A stretch of 6,752 nt of DNA, from NCBI GenBank assembly GCA_040389305.1, contig JAZKAD010000045.1, forward strand, positions 1-6,752. The letters run 5' to 3'. Below, piece by piece: positions 5,253 to 6,752 of the stretch. The position numbers were made by a program, and so were the translations under genes. The notes under the pieces are model-generated. The model worked only from the letters and a program-made list of their open reading frames with translations, was not told the origin of the DNA and ran no database searches. The DNA comes from JAZKAD01 sp040389305 (GTDB taxonomy: Bacteria > Pseudomonadota > Alphaproteobacteria > Rickettsiales > Rickettsiaceae). Position 1 is the first letter of the stretch. Every line of letters begins with the position of its first letter.

Positions 5253-6542
5253 ATGAATCTCGGTTTTATTGGGGCGGGTTACGTTGGTTTAGTATCGGGC
5301 GCAATGCTTGCATCTTTAGGGCACGAGGTTACATGCCTTGATAAAGATCACAAAAAAATCTCCGATTTGAAGCGTGGAATTATACCTATATTTGAACCAG
5401 GCCTTGGAGGATACATAGTAGATGCTATGCATAATGGGCATCTGAAGTTCATGCAAGATGATGATCTTGGAGAGGTGGAATATGATGCTATATTTATTGC
5501 TGTCGGGACACCATCACTAGCATCAGGAGCAGTAGATTTAAGTTTCGTGTATGATGCGGTATTAAACGTGGCGAAGCATACGAACCCCAAAACATTAATT
5601 ATTATTAAATCTACAGTTCCCCCGGGTACATGCGAAGATCTAACTCAGAAACTTCGAGGCATAGGATATATGCAAGAGATCGCTTCAAATCCAGAATTTT
5701 TGCGAGAAGGAAATGCTATATATGATTTTTTAAATCCCGATCGTATAGTTATTGGGGTATCTAGCGAGGCCGCAGAAAGTATACTACGGAATATATATGC
5801 CCCCTTAAAAAATCAGAATATTATCTCTACGGATTCTACGACATCAGAGCTTATTAAGTACGCCTCTAATGCTTTTCTTGCTACAAAAATCGCTTTTATT
5901 AATGAAATGGCGAATTTATGCGAAAAGGTAGGAGCTGATGTTGAAACTTTATCTCTTGGAATTGGTAGCGATCATAGAATTGGTAAGGCATTCCTAAAGG
6001 CGGGTCCTGGTTTTGGTGGTTCTTGTTTTCCGAAAGATATTCTAGGTTTATCTCATATAGCAAAAGAGCATGAACAGCCTTGCCATGTGATTGATGCAGT
6101 TATTTTCTCCAATCAGAATCGTAGGCAATATATGGTGAGCAAGATATCGGATATTTTGGGACCTTTGGATGAAAAAGCTATATGCGTACTTGGTATTACA
6201 TTTAAGGCGGGCACGGACGATGTGCGCTCTAGTCCTGCTGCCGATATAATAAATATTATGCTCTCTCAAGGCGCTAGGGTGAGGGTATATGATCCAGAAG
6301 GGATGCAAAATGGAGTAGCTCTTGTACCCTCGGCTATTTTTAGTGAATCTGCTTACGTAGCAGCTAAAGATGCTGATGCTGTTGTTGTACTTACCGAATG
6401 GAGCGAGTTCGCAGATCTTGACTTCGAAAGACTGGGCTCAGTTATGAAGAAGAAAATCATGTTTGATTTTAGAAATATCTTGCCCGTAGATACTTTGCGC
6501 AACCTTGAATTTGACTACTATTCGGTAGGTAGGAGATCATAA
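5253..6542 (+). CDS. ugd: UDP-glucose 6-dehydrogenase
   Basis: Oxidises UDP-glucose twice with NAD+ to UDP-glucuronate, a precursor for LPS, capsule or other surface polysaccharide; cytosolic. The 429 residues cover the whole family fold: an N-terminal Rossmann NAD domain with GAGYVG (7-12), a central helical dimerisation domain, and a C-terminal UDP-binding domain. Residues known from the family are all visible: T121 in KSTVPPGT, E148 and E152 in NPEFLREG, K202 and N206 in IKYASNAF, catalytic C258 in GFGGSCFPKD, and D262. LGITFKAGTDDVRSSPA (313-329) is the usual C-terminal domain signature. The enzyme therefore looks active. The ATG has no Shine-Dalgarno sequence; the preceding bases are an AT palindrome. 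The gene is divergent from the AsmA-like operon and 75 nt ahead of trcR. Neighbouring genes do not reveal which polysaccharide is served. Confidence 0.97.
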   Translation: MNLGFIGAGYVGLVSGAMLASLGHEVTCLDKDHKKISDLKRGIIPIFEPGLGGYIVDAMHNGHLKFMQDDDLGEVEYDAIFIAVGTPSLASGAVDLSFVYDAVLNVAKHTNPKTLIIIKSTVPPGTCEDLTQKLRGIGYMQEIASNPEFLREGNAIYDFLNPDRIVIGVSSEAAESILRNIYAPLKNQNIISTDSTTSELIKYASNAFLATKIAFINEMANLCEKVGADVETLSLGIGSDHRIGKAFLKAGPGFGGSCFPKDILGLSHIAKEHEQPCHVIDAVIFSNQNRRQYMVSKISDILGPLDEKAICVLGITFKAGTDDVRSSPAADIINIMLSQGARVRVYDPEGMQNGVALVPSAIFSESAYVAAKDADAVVVLTEWSEFADLDFERLGSVMKKKIMFDFRNILPVDTLRNLEFDYYSVGRRS

Positions 6543-6557
6543 CTATATGATTGTTAA

Positions 6558-6585
6558 TTGACTTTCCTGGTCTCCCGTATATAAT
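6558..6585 (+). promoter_or_regulatory. Strong promoter of trcR
   Basis: TTGACT (6558-6563), a 16-base spacer, then TATAAT (6580-6585): five of six and six of six matches to the sigma-70-type consensus. It is the best promoter in the window. Transcription would start near 6592. That leaves about 26 nt of leader to the ATG at 6618 but only about 5 nt to the in-frame ATG at 6597, which favours 6618 as the start. Confidence 0.65.
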
Positions 6586-6617
6586 CAAAATCTTTAATGA
6601 TTAGTATCGAAAAGTAT

Positions 6618-6752
6618 ATGAGCCAGAATAAGCATCTTCCAATTATGCCCAAAGCAACAGCCGTCTGGCTTGTTGATAACACTACTCTAACTTTCAAGCA
6701 AATTGCTGACTTTTGTGGGATGCATGAACTAGAAGTTAAAGGGATTGCAGAT
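6618..6752 (+). CDS. trcR: Cell cycle transcriptional regulator TrcR (DUF1013), 5' part only
   Basis: The first 45 codons of a gene that runs off the window. The segment LPIMPKATAVWLVDN followed by TLTFKQIADFCGMHELEV (residues 7-41) is the highly conserved opening of the DUF1013 family, called TrcR in Caulobacter, a transcription factor linked to the cell cycle. The QIADFCGMHELEV part looks like a helix-turn-helix. The family is essentially alphaproteobacterial, which anchors the taxonomy of the window. I chose the ATG at 6618. An in-frame ATG at 6597 would add seven residues (MISIEKY) but sits almost on the predicted transcription start. Only a weak purine-rich stretch (GAAAAG) precedes 6618. 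The gene has its own strong promoter, so it is probably transcribed independently of ugd. The remainder, including any C-terminal features, is not visible. Confidence 0.9.
   Translation, partial: MSQNKHLPIMPKATAVWLVDNTTLTFKQIADFCGMHELEVKGIAD

Noticed and set aside
5348..5590. Minus-strand open frames inside ugd (5348-5590 and 6048-6308).
   Set aside because: ugd is intact with all catalytic residues; the antisense translations show no domain.
6536..6551. Inverted repeat ATCATA-ACTA-TATGAT over the ugd stop codon as a terminator.
   Set aside because: The 6-bp stem is nearly all A/T and no T-run follows, so it is too weak for an intrinsic terminator.

Overview
The window reads as a compact, AT-rich piece of an alphaproteobacterial chromosome, most likely from a Rickettsiales-type, possibly host-associated lineage. 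Three things point there. The 3' end opens a DUF1013/TrcR gene, a family essentially confined to Alphaproteobacteria. The base composition and codon use are clearly AT-rich. A flagellar export gene (fliQ) sits alone among housekeeping genes, as expected where flagellar genes are dispersed. The taxonomic placement is inference, since no rRNA or other marker is present.

Layout. Six genes are on the minus strand from 5083 down to 112: a YhdP/AsmA-like envelope protein, smpB, an IHF-beta-like DNA-bending protein, fliQ, rpe, and a GNAT acetyltransferase. The first five are packed with gaps of 1, 3, 9 and -4 nt and look like one transcription unit. The GNAT gene follows after 40 nt and may have its own promoter. 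A 169-nt divergent control region (5084-5252) separates this operon from ugd (UDP-glucose 6-dehydrogenase) on the plus strand. Downstream of ugd, a near-consensus sigma-70-type promoter leads into trcR, which is cut by the window end.

The genes do not form one pathway. The operon mixes envelope lipid homeostasis (AsmA-like), ribosome rescue (SmpB), nucleoid architecture (IHF-like), flagellar type III export (FliQ) and the pentose phosphate pathway (Rpe). ugd makes UDP-glucuronate for surface polysaccharide or LPS. TrcR is a cell-cycle-linked transcription factor.

No mobile element, CRISPR array, RNA gene, phage gene or defence island is visible, and I did not find a convincing new system. 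The points most worth a second look are the IHF-like protein with an eroded DNA-intercalating arm, the isolated translationally coupled fliQ, the short C-terminus of the AsmA-like protein, and palindromes in the two control regions. There is a 10-base run of N at 4214-4223 inside the AsmA-like gene. No gene-free stretch exceeds 300 bases; positions 1-111 hold nothing I can support.
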